64,000 nucleotides of DNA from Treponema sp. UBA1793 (GTDB taxonomy: Bacteria > Spirochaetota > Spirochaetia > Treponematales > Treponemataceae). Under the pieces are notes generated by a model, which ran no database searches, was not told the DNA's origin, and was given only the letters and a program-made list of their open reading frames with translations. Shown here piece by piece: positions 44,740 through 53,376 of this stretch. The translations under genes and the position numbers were made by a program. Location: contig DCFX01000063.1 of NCBI GenBank assembly GCA_002314445.1, positions 1 through 64,000 of the forward strand. Direction: 5' to 3'. The first letter of the stretch is position 1. Every line of letters begins with the position of its first letter.

Positions 44740-44771
44740 AAGAGCGGCAGGCTTTAACCCCTGCCGCTCTT
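44740..44771 (-). promoter_or_regulatory. Intercistronic hairpin between binding-protein and permease genes
   Basis: AAGAGCGGCAGG (44740-44751) and its perfect complement (44760-44771) with an 8-base loop lie after the binding-protein stop. There is no T-run, so mRNA stabilisation giving more binding protein than permease is likelier than full termination. Confidence 0.6.
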
Positions 44772-44794
44772 AGTATCAGCCGGTAACGACTATA

Positions 44795-46120
44795 TTACTT
44801 TGTAAGGTTCGGATACAGTTCAAGCACAGCAGTATAGAAGTTGTTCCATGCCGTGTCTTCATCAACTTTACCATTATAGTAGTCAGCCATAGCTGCCTGC
44901 AGTTTTTCTGCCATACCCTGATCATAAGGACTCATGTTGCTCTTATCAATTGACTTTGCAGAGTCAAGGAAAAGTGCAAGATGGTTCTGTCCGCCAAGGA
45001 ATGCACTTGTATAGCTTCCCGTTGCGACTTCCTTCATAGCAACTTCATTGTTCGTGAAGTCACCGGTTTTGTTCGATATGGCAACCATTGTATCTTTGTC
45101 GCATGTCATAGTATACATGATGTCGTGGATGAGCTGAATGTTATCAGATCCAGCTGCACCGCATATCCAGGTCCCACCCCAGCTGAATCCCTGCGGGCCT
45201 TTGCAGAATGCCCAGTCACCGTAGCTTCCGTTTCCAACAGCATTCGGGCCGTCAGGATCGTCTTTTGTCCAGCCTGCAAGGCAGAAATCAATGAACCAGC
45301 CCGGTCCGAAGTAACCGAATACTTTTCCATTCTTTTTAGCACCGTTGCCGCTTTCTGCAGACCAGAGGTTAGCTTTGTTGTTGTATCCTTTATCTGTGTA
45401 CATCTTAGTCTGATCGACCCAGTGTTTGATTGACGGATCAACATTGATTTTATTTCCGACAACCCACGGTGATTTGATGTTGTCTGAGAAGACACGGAAT
45501 GAATCATCAAATCCGGAAAGCATAAAATAGCCGTGATCCTTCATTTTTGCAGCTGCAGCGTCAAATTTGTCCCAGTCAGAAAGCATGCTCTGTACCTGTG
45601 CCGGATCATCAGTTCCAAGAACTTCTTTTGCAAATGAGCGGCGGTAAATGAATCCGCCCGGGCATGCCTGCCATGAAACACCTTTCAGTATTCCCTTGGA
45701 ATCAGTCATGATATCTTTTGTGTATTTGTACTGATTTGCAAGGTCTGCATCGGTAAGCCCGATATCTTTCTTTACATCAAGAGTATACGGGGTATCAACA
45801 TATTTAAGAGCGTAGTCGGCTTCAACGAGGAAGAGGTCAATCTTGTCGTCAGCAGCAGCATTTTCCTGCTGGAGAAGGGCTTCGTCAAGTTTATTTTGAT
45901 AAGCGTTACCCTGATTCGGTGTCATAACCCAGTTTACTTTTACATCTGCGGGAACTTTTCCTGACGCTTCAAAGAAATCCTTGAAACGTGTCTGGAATTC
46001 TTCATTCCAGCAGTAGATGTTTAGTACTTTGCCCTGAGCTTTTGCACCCTTCTTTGAGCAGCCAGTAAAAATACATGCCGATGCAGCGAGAACTGCAAGA
46101 GCCGTTAACATTTTTTTCAT
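44795..46120 (-). CDS. Sugar ABC transporter substrate-binding lipoprotein
   Basis: A 441-residue family-1 solute-binding protein anchored as a lipoprotein (lipobox IFTGC, Cys about 21), followed by a Gly/Lys linker and a two-lobed binding fold (VLNIYCWNEEFQTRF near the mature start). Many Trp/Phe residues (FGYFGPGWFIDFCLAGW, FSWGGTWICG) line a probable sugar site, but the sugar is not identifiable. The start at 46120 is fixed by GGAGGT; it is the first gene of the operon behind the tandem operators. Confidence 0.9.
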   Translation of the reverse strand: MKKMLTALAVLAASACIFTGCSKKGAKAQGKVLNIYCWNEEFQTRFKDFFEASGKVPADVKVNWVMTPNQGNAYQNKLDEALLQQENAAADDKIDLFLVEADYALKYVDTPYTLDVKKDIGLTDADLANQYKYTKDIMTDSKGILKGVSWQACPGGFIYRRSFAKEVLGTDDPAQVQSMLSDWDKFDAAAAKMKDHGYFMLSGFDDSFRVFSDNIKSPWVVGNKINVDPSIKHWVDQTKMYTDKGYNNKANLWSAESGNGAKKNGKVFGYFGPGWFIDFCLAGWTKDDPDGPNAVGNGSYGDWAFCKGPQGFSWGGTWICGAAGSDNIQLIHDIMYTMTCDKDTMVAISNKTGDFTNNEVAMKEVATGSYTSAFLGGQNHLALFLDSAKSIDKSNMSPYDQGMAEKLQAAMADYYNGKVDEDTAWNNFYTAVLELYPNLTK

Positions 46121-46171
46121 ACAACTTACCTCCTGTTTGGTTCTGTATGAATAACCACAATTTAATTCCAT

Positions 46172-46204
46172 CTACAACGTTGTAGTTTAACTACAACGTT
46201 GTAG
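46172..46204. promoter_or_regulatory. Tandem LacI-type operators
   Basis: Two identical 14-bp perfect palindromes CTACAACGTTGTAG (46172-46185 and 46191-46204), centres 19 bases apart, with the CG centre typical of LacI-family sites. They begin 3 bases downstream of the -10 box, covering the expected transcription start, so repression by a dimer or tetramer is predicted. No LacI-family gene is in the window. Confidence 0.85.
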
Positions 46205-46207
46205 ATT

Positions 46208-46235
46208 ATTATAAGTCATCCGTGCAATTTGTCAA
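46208..46235 (-). promoter_or_regulatory. Near-consensus sigma70 promoter of the sugar ABC operon
   Basis: Minus strand TTGACA, 16 bases, TATAAT. It matches both hexamer consensus sequences exactly, as expected of a strong promoter kept under repressor control. Confidence 0.85.
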
Positions 46236-46259
46236 GTAAAAAATATGAAAACAACAGAC

Positions 46260-46288
46260 TTGTTATTTACCAGGTTTGTAGATATACT
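46260..46288 (+). promoter_or_regulatory. Promoter of rsmI, predicted leaderless
   Basis: TTGTTA, 17 bases, TATACT, 6 bases to the GTG at 46295; no Shine-Dalgarno. Confidence 0.65.
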
Positions 46289-46294
46289 TATTTT

Positions 46295-47002
46295 GTGTCA
46301 ACACTTTATATTGTAGGAACGCCGATTGGAAATTTAGGGGATATTACATTCCGCGCTGTGGAAACATTAAAGAATGCGGATGTAATTGCCTGTGAGGATA
46401 CCCGGCATACGCTTGAACTGCTGACACATTTTGAGATACGCAAGCCGCTTATCTCCTGCCGTGCGCAGAATGAAGAGAGCGCTGCAAGGAAGATAATTGG
46501 TCTGCTGAAAGGCGGGCAGACTGTTGCGTATGCAAGCGATGCCGGTACACCCGGCATAAGTGATCCCGGTGCAGTGCTTGCGGAGCTTGTACGGAAAGAG
46601 GGGTATCCTGTAGTTCCTGTTCCGGGGCCTTCAGCATTCGCAACGCTGGTGAGTGTTGCCGGTGCAGGCGGTAAAACGCTTGTTTTTGAAGGATTCCTGT
46701 CGCCGTCACCGGGAAAACGCCGCAGACGGCTCAAGGAACTGATTGAAACCGGGTATGCATTTGTTTTGTATGAATCTCCGTTCAGGATCGTAAAGCTTCT
46801 GACGGATTTGGCCGATATAGATGGAGAGCGCCGTGTGGTGGTCGGAAGGGAATTGACAAAACTGCATGAGGAAATAGTTGACGGCTCTGCCGCGGATATT
46901 CGCGATGATTTTTCAGCAAGAGAGTCAATAAAGGGTGAATTTGCCGTTTTTGTTTCAGGTATAAAAAGGATTCAACTTTCTGATGAATCTACCGATAATT
47001 AA
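46295..47002 (+). CDS. rsmI: 16S rRNA (cytidine(1402)-2'-O)-methyltransferase
   Basis: A 235-residue enzyme of the tetrapyrrole-methylase-like fold. Signatures are LYIVGTPIGNLGDITFRAVE at the N-terminus, IACEDTRHT, YASDAGTPGISDPG and VPVPGPSAFATLVS. It 2'-O-methylates C1402 in the 16S rRNA P-site with SAM. The start is GTG 46295 because the promoter -10 box ends 6 bases before it and the fold begins immediately; the longer frame from 46229 would lie upstream of the promoter. Confidence 0.93.
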   Translation: MSTLYIVGTPIGNLGDITFRAVETLKNADVIACEDTRHTLELLTHFEIRKPLISCRAQNEESAARKIIGLLKGGQTVAYASDAGTPGISDPGAVLAELVRKEGYPVVPVPGPSAFATLVSVAGAGGKTLVFEGFLSPSPGKRRRRLKELIETGYAFVLYESPFRIVKLLTDLADIDGERRVVVGRELTKLHEEIVDGSAADIRDDFSARESIKGEFAVFVSGIKRIQLSDESTDN

Positions 47003-47023
47003 GGGGTAGAGGGGCAGGACGAA

Positions 47024-47311
47024 ATGATGATAGACAAAATAGGGGGAATTAATTCTCTCAACAACGTACAGAACACTCACCGCACTAATGGAACTGATAA
47101 CGTAAGTGCAGGGACCGATTCTATCAACGTGTCTGAAGAAGCAAAAGAGATGGCTGAAGTTTATTATATGAAGCAGGTTGCAGCCAATACTCCGGACGTT
47201 CGTGCAGACCGTGTTGCAGAAATCAGAGAAAAGATAAAAGATCCGTCTTACCTGAACGATGCTGTAATCAATTCTACAGCAGACCGAATTATGACAAGTT
47301 TTGGGCTTTGA
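47024..47311 (+). CDS. flgM: FlgM anti-sigma-28 factor
   Basis: A 95-residue protein with a disordered N-terminal half and a C-terminal FlgM core (about 55-92: DVRADRVAEIREKIKDPSY ... ADRIMTSFGL). FlgM holds sigma-28 inactive until the hook is finished and it is exported. It follows rsmI by 21 bases and ends before a strong terminator, so it shares the rsmI transcript unless it has its own promoter. Confidence 0.9.
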   Translation: MMIDKIGGINSLNNVQNTHRTNGTDNVSAGTDSINVSEEAKEMAEVYYMKQVAANTPDVRADRVAEIREKIKDPSYLNDAVINSTADRIMTSFGL

Positions 47312-47355
47312 GCTATAATACTACTATAGAGAGTATAGCGTTGTTTTTATGAACT

Positions 47356-47382
47356 AAAAGACGGAAGGTTATTCCGTCTTTT
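47356..47382 (+). terminator. Intrinsic terminator after flgM
   Basis: AAAAGACGGAA / TTCCGTCTTTT (47356-47366, 47372-47382), 5-base loop, followed by more T. Confidence 0.9.
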
Positions 47383-47412
47383 TTTTTACCGGATATAAAA
47401 AAGAGATAAATA

Positions 47413-48561
47413 ATGGCAGATTTTATTTTTCGTATTTCACCAAACATCGTTCTTGGATCTTATACGGTAAGCCGGCTCGGGCAGTATGCCCGGGAATGGG
47501 GCTCCCGCTATATGGTTCTTATGGATCCCATCCTCAAAGAAGTGAACCTCGCAGACAAAGTGCTCCAGCCGCTTATAGACCGCAAGGTAAATTTTTTTGT
47601 ATTCAACGAATTCGGTGAAGGTTCAGATACAAAAACGATAGACCGCGCGCTGACTCTCGCGAGGGAAGGCCATATCCACGGGATTATTGCGGCTGGCGGG
47701 GCTAAAGCGCTTAATACAGGTTGTGTCGTTGCATCTTTGTATAATGAAAACCACGATTTGTACGATTTTGTCGACGGAGCTGTTCCGACAACGGCCGCTG
47801 TTCCTCTTATCTGCGTTCCTACAACAATACGGGAACCGTTTATTTACACATCGTCGACTCCGGTAATCGATTCCCGAAGTCATCAGATAAAACTTCTGAA
47901 AGGCCAGAACGGATTATGCAGGCTTGCGCTTCTTGATCCGAACCTGACGCTGACACTGACAGAGAATCAGAATACGGCTATGTCACTGGAGACGCTGTGT
48001 CTTGCGTTTGAAGCTTACCTGTCTCAGAAAGCAACGTTTTTCAGCGATATGCTTATTGAAAAAGCTGTGGAACTTATGGGATATGCGCTTGACGGTGCCC
48101 CGTCTCTTGAAATTACAACTCCTGCAGAAATTCTAAAATCTCAGTCAGGCTGCATGGCGTCCCTTGGAGCTGCTGTCAGTTCGCCGGGAGTGGGAACGCT
48201 GCTTTCAATGTGCATCAATGCGAGATTCAAGATTTCGAGGTCGCTTATTGCTTCTATCCTTTTTCCGTATATTATTGAAGATACTGGTACATTTAAAACA
48301 GACCGTGTGGAAAAATTTGCCCGTATTATGCGCGCTGTCCCCGATGATGTGAAAGGCGTTGATGCTGCCGGCGGATTTGCGGAAAGTATACGCCAGCGGC
48401 TTGCAAAGGCGAACCTGCCGACCCGCCTTAAAGACTTGTCTGTTTCAATAGAACAGCTTGCTCTTGCCGTAGAAGATGCAGGCCAGCTTGAATTTGTAAA
48501 CTCGCTGCCCCGCAGTATGACAACAGACGATTTGTTCGATCTTATCAAGCTTGCGTACTGA
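47413..48561 (+). CDS. Iron-dependent-alcohol-dehydrogenase-like protein with altered metal site
   Basis: A 382-residue protein of the glycerol-dehydrogenase/iron-ADH fold: N-terminal Rossmann with GIIAAGGAKALNTGCVVA and the helical C-terminal domain. The usual TTAGTGSE phosphate loop reads TTIREPF, and the metal-ligand Asp of the MxxD(A)xxHxxE segment appears as Glu (MSLETLCLAFEAY), so catalysis or metal use may differ. It lies 4 bases before the methyltransferase. It could be a dehydrogenase with changed cofactor use or a non-catalytic relative. Confidence 0.7.
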   Translation: MADFIFRISPNIVLGSYTVSRLGQYAREWGSRYMVLMDPILKEVNLADKVLQPLIDRKVNFFVFNEFGEGSDTKTIDRALTLAREGHIHGIIAAGGAKALNTGCVVASLYNENHDLYDFVDGAVPTTAAVPLICVPTTIREPFIYTSSTPVIDSRSHQIKLLKGQNGLCRLALLDPNLTLTLTENQNTAMSLETLCLAFEAYLSQKATFFSDMLIEKAVELMGYALDGAPSLEITTPAEILKSQSGCMASLGAAVSSPGVGTLLSMCINARFKISRSLIASILFPYIIEDTGTFKTDRVEKFARIMRAVPDDVKGVDAAGGFAESIRQRLAKANLPTRLKDLSVSIEQLALAVEDAGQLEFVNSLPRSMTTDDLFDLIKLAY

Positions 48562-48564
48562 ATT

Positions 48565-49383
48565 ATGATAGATCCTGGAAAATTGTTTCAGCTTGAGAGC
48601 GGCCAGAAACGGCGCAAACTTGCCCTTACATTCGGCGCTCTTGAACGGGATATTGCAGGTATTGCAGAAAAAGGGGCGGAATATACCTTCCCGTCCATGA
48701 CACGGAAAGAATACACTAAAAAACTTGCGGAAATAGTTCTCACGGATACAGCGCTGCCTCCGGCTGCCGCAGACGAACTTCGTGCATTGGTGAAAACTGA
48801 ACCGTTCGACGAACTGCGCGTATGCAACTGTGCGCGTAATCATCTGCTTAGGATTATCGGCACATTTCCTGCGGAGTGGGATCTTGTCATAGCGCCGCAC
48901 GCGTCTCCTGCGGATGAAAACGGGATTGTGAGGAAGCGCTCCTTTTTTTCCGGTATGTGTGTGTATGCGGAAGATATACGCTCGCCGTTCAATATAGGTT
49001 CCATATTCAGGACTGCCGAGGCAATGGGAGCGGAAAAAGTATTTTTGTCTCCGTTTTGCGTAGATCCTGAACAGCCGCGTGCCGTGCGCAGCGGTATGGG
49101 CTGCATAGAGACGATGGGATTTGAACGGAAAAGGCTTGATGAACTGCCTGAAAGTCTGCCTGTTTTTGCGCTGGAAACAGGCGGTACCCCTGTACAGGAT
49201 TTTATATTTCCCGAAAGGGGGATCTGTATTATAGGTTCCGAGGAACTCGGAGTGAGTCCTCAGGCTCTTGCACGGGCGGCATACGGACGCGTAACAATTC
49301 CGATGAGAGGATTAAAAGCGTCTCTTAACGTGGGTGTGGCGTTCGGTATCCTTATGCAGAAATGGATTGAATCGGTTTCGTAA
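48565..49383 (+). CDS. SpoU/TrmH-family RNA 2'-O-methyltransferase
   Basis: A 272-residue protein with the SPOUT knot: VYAEDIRSPFNIGSIFRTAEAMG, then IIGSEELGVSPQAL and IPMRGLKASLNVGVAFGI (motifs 1-3). The N-terminal ~110 residues form an extra domain of unknown kind. It methylates tRNA or rRNA; target not visible. It converges with the HDOD gene with 3 bases between stops. Confidence 0.9.
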   Translation: MIDPGKLFQLESGQKRRKLALTFGALERDIAGIAEKGAEYTFPSMTRKEYTKKLAEIVLTDTALPPAAADELRALVKTEPFDELRVCNCARNHLLRIIGTFPAEWDLVIAPHASPADENGIVRKRSFFSGMCVYAEDIRSPFNIGSIFRTAEAMGAEKVFLSPFCVDPEQPRAVRSGMGCIETMGFERKRLDELPESLPVFALETGGTPVQDFIFPERGICIIGSEELGVSPQALARAAYGRVTIPMRGLKASLNVGVAFGILMQKWIESVS

Positions 49384-49386
49384 CCG

Positions 49387-50883
49387 CTAACGGCTGTTTT
49401 CCCTGTCGAATGCAGCCTGAAGCCTGTCGGAAATCTTTTTGAACTGTGATTCTGTGGAGATTTTGAACATGCTGAGCATCGCACTGTCAATCTGGTAAAA
49501 ATCAACTTCTTTCTGCTGGTAGTGTGCCATGAGGTCGGAAAGGCATACGAGTGATGTCAGCTTCCGCATTTCCACGGGCGCATTTTCGGGATCATGATGA
49601 TACCTGATGACGTTCGTTATTACATCGGGGAAATTCCATTTTTCTGCTACTTTTGCACCTATTTCTCCGTGATTTACACCGGAAATAAGCTTTTCAAACA
49701 CTTCCTGAGATGCGCCTTTCATTTTGCAGATTGCCATGACTTTTTCAAGCAGATCAGGATGTGCAGTTTCAAATATGATTTTACCCATATCGTGAAGAAG
49801 GCCGCATATATACGCATCATCTATGACTATACGATCCGAAGCACAGAGGTTGCGTGCCATGTTGTATGAATAGAACGCGACACGGTATGAATGCGTCCAC
49901 AGCTCTTCCTTGCTGCCGGAGACATTCTTGAACGAATTTACCGAACCGATGCTGTACAGCAGGTTTTTTATTCCTCTGAGTCCGACAAGCTTGACTGCGT
50001 CGGCGATGCTTGCGCATGGTGTTGCAAGCGCAAATGCCGCCGAATTGACAAGTTTGAGCAGTTCGCCGGTAAGCGTCACGTCGTTGCTTATCTGCATGGC
50101 TATATCAGACAACTTTGAATCAGGATCGTTGAGCAGTCTGTTGAGACGCGTGATGTTTTCGGGGAATCTCGGCAAATCATCAATAGTTTTGATGAATTCC
50201 GCAGAAATGATGGACATTTCTTTCTGCGTTTCTTCACTCAGAGGGAGAATGATGCGTGTGATTGTTTCACCGTTTTCGCATAATGTCTGGAAATTTTCTT
50301 CAGCAAGCCCGATTTTTTCGAGCATGAGAATCATAATCACAAGGCCAAGTCCTGCGCCTTCCGTATCGTCCAGAATTTGTGTGAGAGCTTCTTCCACAGA
50401 TGTGTACTGCTGCGCTCTTGCGAGTTTGTCGTGCATCCTCTTATATTCAAAGACGGTGAGCGCCGAATTGTTGCGGACTTCCACTTTGATTTTGTTGCTG
50501 CGCATCTGTAGCAGCAGTTTTACATACAGGCCTGCCTTTTTCTGGAGCTGCAGGTAATAGTTGATGTTGTTAAGCGTATCCTCTTTGAAAGTCTTCATTC
50601 CCAGGTTGTAGTCTTTCTCGTTTGTGATATCGAGACCTTTTTCTTTAAAATAGATACGCTTTGTATTTGCTTTTTTTGCATTAGTAATAAGTTCGTTGAG
50701 ACAATAATTCAAATATTGAATCATCTGGTCCTGATTAAGTTCCGAAAGAAATGCAGTAAGGACATCCCCCATGTAAATTTCCATTTCATGGGGCAATGTG
50801 TATGTTGTGATTGACAACGGTATCCCAGAGCGAATTGCCATTTTAATTTTGTCCAGATCAACAGACATCTTTTTTTCAGTCAT
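49387..50883 (-). CDS. GHKL ATPase-like plus HDOD-domain fusion protein
   Basis: A 498-residue soluble protein. Residues about 50-225 resemble a GHKL/histidine-kinase ATPase: N-box-like LNELITNAKKAN and G-box-like GAGLGLVIMILM. Residues about 230-490 form an HDOD domain with HD-type LLHDMGKIIFE. No phosphoacceptor His region is seen. HDOD proteins link to signalling; the fusion suggests ATP-dependent or kinase-derived control. The start is ATG 50883 (GGAAG upstream); the longer GTG at 50889 is less likely. Divergent from the 51009 gene. Confidence 0.8.
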   Translation of the reverse strand: MTEKKMSVDLDKIKMAIRSGIPLSITTYTLPHEMEIYMGDVLTAFLSELNQDQMIQYLNYCLNELITNAKKANTKRIYFKEKGLDITNEKDYNLGMKTFKEDTLNNINYYLQLQKKAGLYVKLLLQMRSNKIKVEVRNNSALTVFEYKRMHDKLARAQQYTSVEEALTQILDDTEGAGLGLVIMILMLEKIGLAEENFQTLCENGETITRIILPLSEETQKEMSIISAEFIKTIDDLPRFPENITRLNRLLNDPDSKLSDIAMQISNDVTLTGELLKLVNSAAFALATPCASIADAVKLVGLRGIKNLLYSIGSVNSFKNVSGSKEELWTHSYRVAFYSYNMARNLCASDRIVIDDAYICGLLHDMGKIIFETAHPDLLEKVMAICKMKGASQEVFEKLISGVNHGEIGAKVAEKWNFPDVITNVIRYHHDPENAPVEMRKLTSLVCLSDLMAHYQQKEVDFYQIDSAMLSMFKISTESQFKKISDRLQAAFDRENSR

Positions 50884-50974
50884 ACACACTTCCGGTTACT
50901 TTATAAACTTTTTACCAATTAATAATATTCTAAGTATAACACATCTGCATAAGAAAATAAAGATACTATATTTG

Positions 50975-51003
50975 TTGATGATTTACTTTTTTTCAGGTAC
51001 TAT
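50975..51003 (+). promoter_or_regulatory. Promoter of the 51009 gene, predicted leaderless
   Basis: TTGATG, 17 bases, TACTAT, 5 bases to ATG. Confidence 0.5.
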
Positions 51004-51008
51004 ATGGC

Positions 51009-52043
51009 ATGTCGTATTCTGTTTTAGGTGAAATGCTGGTTGCATTTCTGCTGATTGTAAACAGCAGCAGGATTTTTTTTCTGAGATATGAGCGGATTGA
51101 TACGCTTGCAGTCCTTTCTCCTGTTGCACTTTTTATTATACTGCTTCAGATTATTGCATGGAATGCAGATGTTATTTCGGTATTGCTGTTGGTAATCTCC
51201 ATTATCTCTCTTTTCACCAATATGCACGCACTTGTACGTTCTGCATCAAGATTATATGTGGATCATTACAGTCCTGTATTTATTATTTTTTCTGTAATCA
51301 TTTTTGCCGGTTCTTTATTTATGACATTCATTCTCGTAAAATATTCACCGGTCAGTATAAAGGCGTCTGATTTTAACGTTATTGAAACTAAAATCCGGTT
51401 TAAGGGATCTTTCGCAGGCGGATTTACGGAAGCCGGATATACTGACGGCACTGACGCGGAATTGTATGTATACGAGCCGGCCAACGGGAAAAGTGCTCAT
51501 GAAATTGTGCTTGTAGGCTGCGATAAACGGGGCGATACGGAAAGTTACCGCCCGTACATGATTCTTCTTGCAAATGAAGGCTATACGGTTGCTGCATGCG
51601 ATTTCAGCGCACAGGACGGAAAGTGGTTCAATACGATTGCAGACTGGCATATAATACGGCGTCTTGCGATGTGCATATCGTACCTGAAGGATAAGGATCA
51701 GTTTGAACGGCAGAAAGATTTTTACACTTTCGGCATGATCCGCGAATATACGGCGATGGAAAATATTGTATCCGCCAAATTCGGCAGCAGGCAGTTTTTT
51801 CTTGTGAGCGACAGAATGTCCGGGACAGCTGCCGGAGATGTGATGAGAGAGTCCGGCGGAAAAGTGAAGGGAATCTTCGCGCTTGACAGCATTGCGGAAT
51901 ATAAAACCCCGGGATTCGGCTGTATTGAACAGACTGATCCGCTGCTTGCCTCATTCTTTGGATATACACGTGATAAAACATTATTTATTCCGCGGTATCT
52001 TGTTTTAAAGACAGTGAATGTGGTGAAGGGAGGTAAGAAATGA
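51009..52043 (+). CDS. Membrane protein with alpha/beta-hydrolase-like C-terminal domain
   Basis: A 344-residue protein: three or four membrane helices in the first ~125 residues, then a soluble domain from about 140. The latter has strand/helix order and motifs resembling an alpha/beta hydrolase (EIVLVGCDKRGDTESY, LLANEGYTVAACDF, then FLVSDRMSG in the nucleophile-elbow region), but no clean GxSxG is seen. Function unknown. The stop overlaps the next ATG by 4 bases. Confidence 0.6.
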   Translation: MSYSVLGEMLVAFLLIVNSSRIFFLRYERIDTLAVLSPVALFIILLQIIAWNADVISVLLLVISIISLFTNMHALVRSASRLYVDHYSPVFIIFSVIIFAGSLFMTFILVKYSPVSIKASDFNVIETKIRFKGSFAGGFTEAGYTDGTDAELYVYEPANGKSAHEIVLVGCDKRGDTESYRPYMILLANEGYTVAACDFSAQDGKWFNTIADWHIIRRLAMCISYLKDKDQFERQKDFYTFGMIREYTAMENIVSAKFGSRQFFLVSDRMSGTAAGDVMRESGGKVKGIFALDSIAEYKTPGFGCIEQTDPLLASFFGYTRDKTLFIPRYLVLKTVNVVKGGKK

Positions 52044-52807
52044 CGCTTGCAGAACTCGATTCATATTTCAATTCATTTTTGCGACGGGAGGATTTTCCCG
52101 CAGATCCGTCCCGTAACGGCATTCAGATTCAAAACAGCGCACCCGGCGAAAAAAAAATAACGAAAGTCGCATTTGCCGTAGATGCGTGCGAAGCAACAGC
52201 AGAAATTGCAGCAGCCAGAGGTGCTCAGGTACTGTTTGTTCATCACGGGCTTTTCTGGGGCGATTGCAGCGTAATTACCGGCGTGCAGTATAAAAGGATT
52301 TTCGCTTTTTTAAAACATGATACAGCACTGTGCGCATATCACATTCCGCTTGATGCGAACGCAAAGGTTGGAAACAATGCAGGTCTTGCGGAACGGATAG
52401 GATTGAAAAAAGTTGAGCCGTTCGGAGAGTGGCGCGGAATGCTGATAGGATTGAAAGGTGTGTTCAGAAATCCGGTGACCCTCGATGAACTTTTGTCGAG
52501 AGTACTGATTTCAGGAGAGAGGCCTTTGGCTGTATTTCCGTTCGGAAAGAAGGAAATACGTACAGCCGGCATTATTTCCGGAGGAGCAGGCGAGGATGTC
52601 GTTCAGGCTTCCGCTGCGGGGCTGGATGTATTTATAACGGGTGTTTTTGAGCATGAACAGTATCACTTTGCGGAAGAAGCAGGTATCAATGTAATTGCCG
52701 GCGGTCATTATCAGACAGAGACAGTCGGTGTAAATCTTGTGCGTGCAAAACTTGAAAAGGAAAAGCATATCGAAACGACGTTTATCGATATCCCTACTGG
52801 TCTTTAA
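52040..52807 (+). CDS. Nif3-family dinuclear-metal-centre protein
   Basis: A 255-residue protein of the NIF3/YbgI family: SRNGIQIQN, LFVHHGLFWGD (metal ligands), AYHIPLDAN and C-terminal GGHYQTETVGV. Function is debated (GTP cyclohydrolase-like or hydrolase). Full length. It overlaps the upstream membrane-protein gene by 4 bases. Confidence 0.88.
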   Translation: MTLAELDSYFNSFLRREDFPADPSRNGIQIQNSAPGEKKITKVAFAVDACEATAEIAAARGAQVLFVHHGLFWGDCSVITGVQYKRIFAFLKHDTALCAYHIPLDANAKVGNNAGLAERIGLKKVEPFGEWRGMLIGLKGVFRNPVTLDELLSRVLISGERPLAVFPFGKKEIRTAGIISGGAGEDVVQASAAGLDVFITGVFEHEQYHFAEEAGINVIAGGHYQTETVGVNLVRAKLEKEKHIETTFIDIPTGL

Positions 52808-52831
52808 AAGGATGCGTTTTATCAGTATACT
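52803..52831 (+). promoter_or_regulatory. Promoter of lspA, predicted leaderless
   Basis: TTTAAA, 17 bases, TATACT, 8 bases to the ATG at 52840; no Shine-Dalgarno. It overlaps the stop of the Nif3 gene. Confidence 0.6.
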
Positions 52832-52839
52832 TTTACGAT

Positions 52840-53376
52840 ATGGAAAAGAATAAAAATCTTGCGGCAAAATTACTGCCGCTTCTGCTTACTGTACTGGTCA
52901 TGCTTGCTGACCAGATTACAAAATACATTGTTGTGAAGACAATTCCCCCGTTTACAATCGGGAAATCGTTCTTCGGGAATCTGCTGCGGATTGTCCATGT
53001 TGCAAACACCGGCGTTGCATTCAGCGTAGGGGACAGCCTTCCTGATACAATCAGGCACTTTCTCTTTGCCATTATTCCGCTTGTCATAATAATTATTGTT
53101 TTTGTTATTTATTTCAGAAACGACAGTTTTACGCCGCTTCAGCGGTGGACTATCTGCGGGATTGCAGGCGGAGGCCTCGGAAATCTTCTTGACAGGTTCC
53201 TGCGTCCGGAAGGCGTTGTTGATTTTATTGACGTGAAATTTTTCGGTATTTTTGGATTTGACAGATGGCCTACATTTAACGTGGCCGATTCTTCAATAGT
53301 TGTTTGTGGGATAATTCTTATTATTTCATTTATTATTTCTATGGCACAGGACGAAAAGGCAAAAGGCGGTAAATGA
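52840..53376 (+). CDS. lspA: Lipoprotein signal peptidase
   Basis: A 178-residue inner-membrane aspartyl peptidase that removes lipoprotein signal peptides. Four membrane segments; catalytic aspartates are Asp128 in GVVDFI and Asp150 in FNVAD. NTGVAF near residue 56 is the other conserved block. Needed for the many lipoproteins in this window. It overlaps the next gene by 4 bases and heads a cluster with mtnN and luxS. Confidence 0.95.
   Translation: MEKNKNLAAKLLPLLLTVLVMLADQITKYIVVKTIPPFTIGKSFFGNLLRIVHVANTGVAFSVGDSLPDTIRHFLFAIIPLVIIIIVFVIYFRNDSFTPLQRWTICGIAGGGLGNLLDRFLRPEGVVDFIDVKFFGIFGFDRWPTFNVADSSIVVCGIILIISFIISMAQDEKAKGGK

Noticed and set aside
46229..46294. N-terminal extension of rsmI
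   Set aside because: It would lie upstream of and across the rsmI promoter; the conserved protein starts at GTG 46295.
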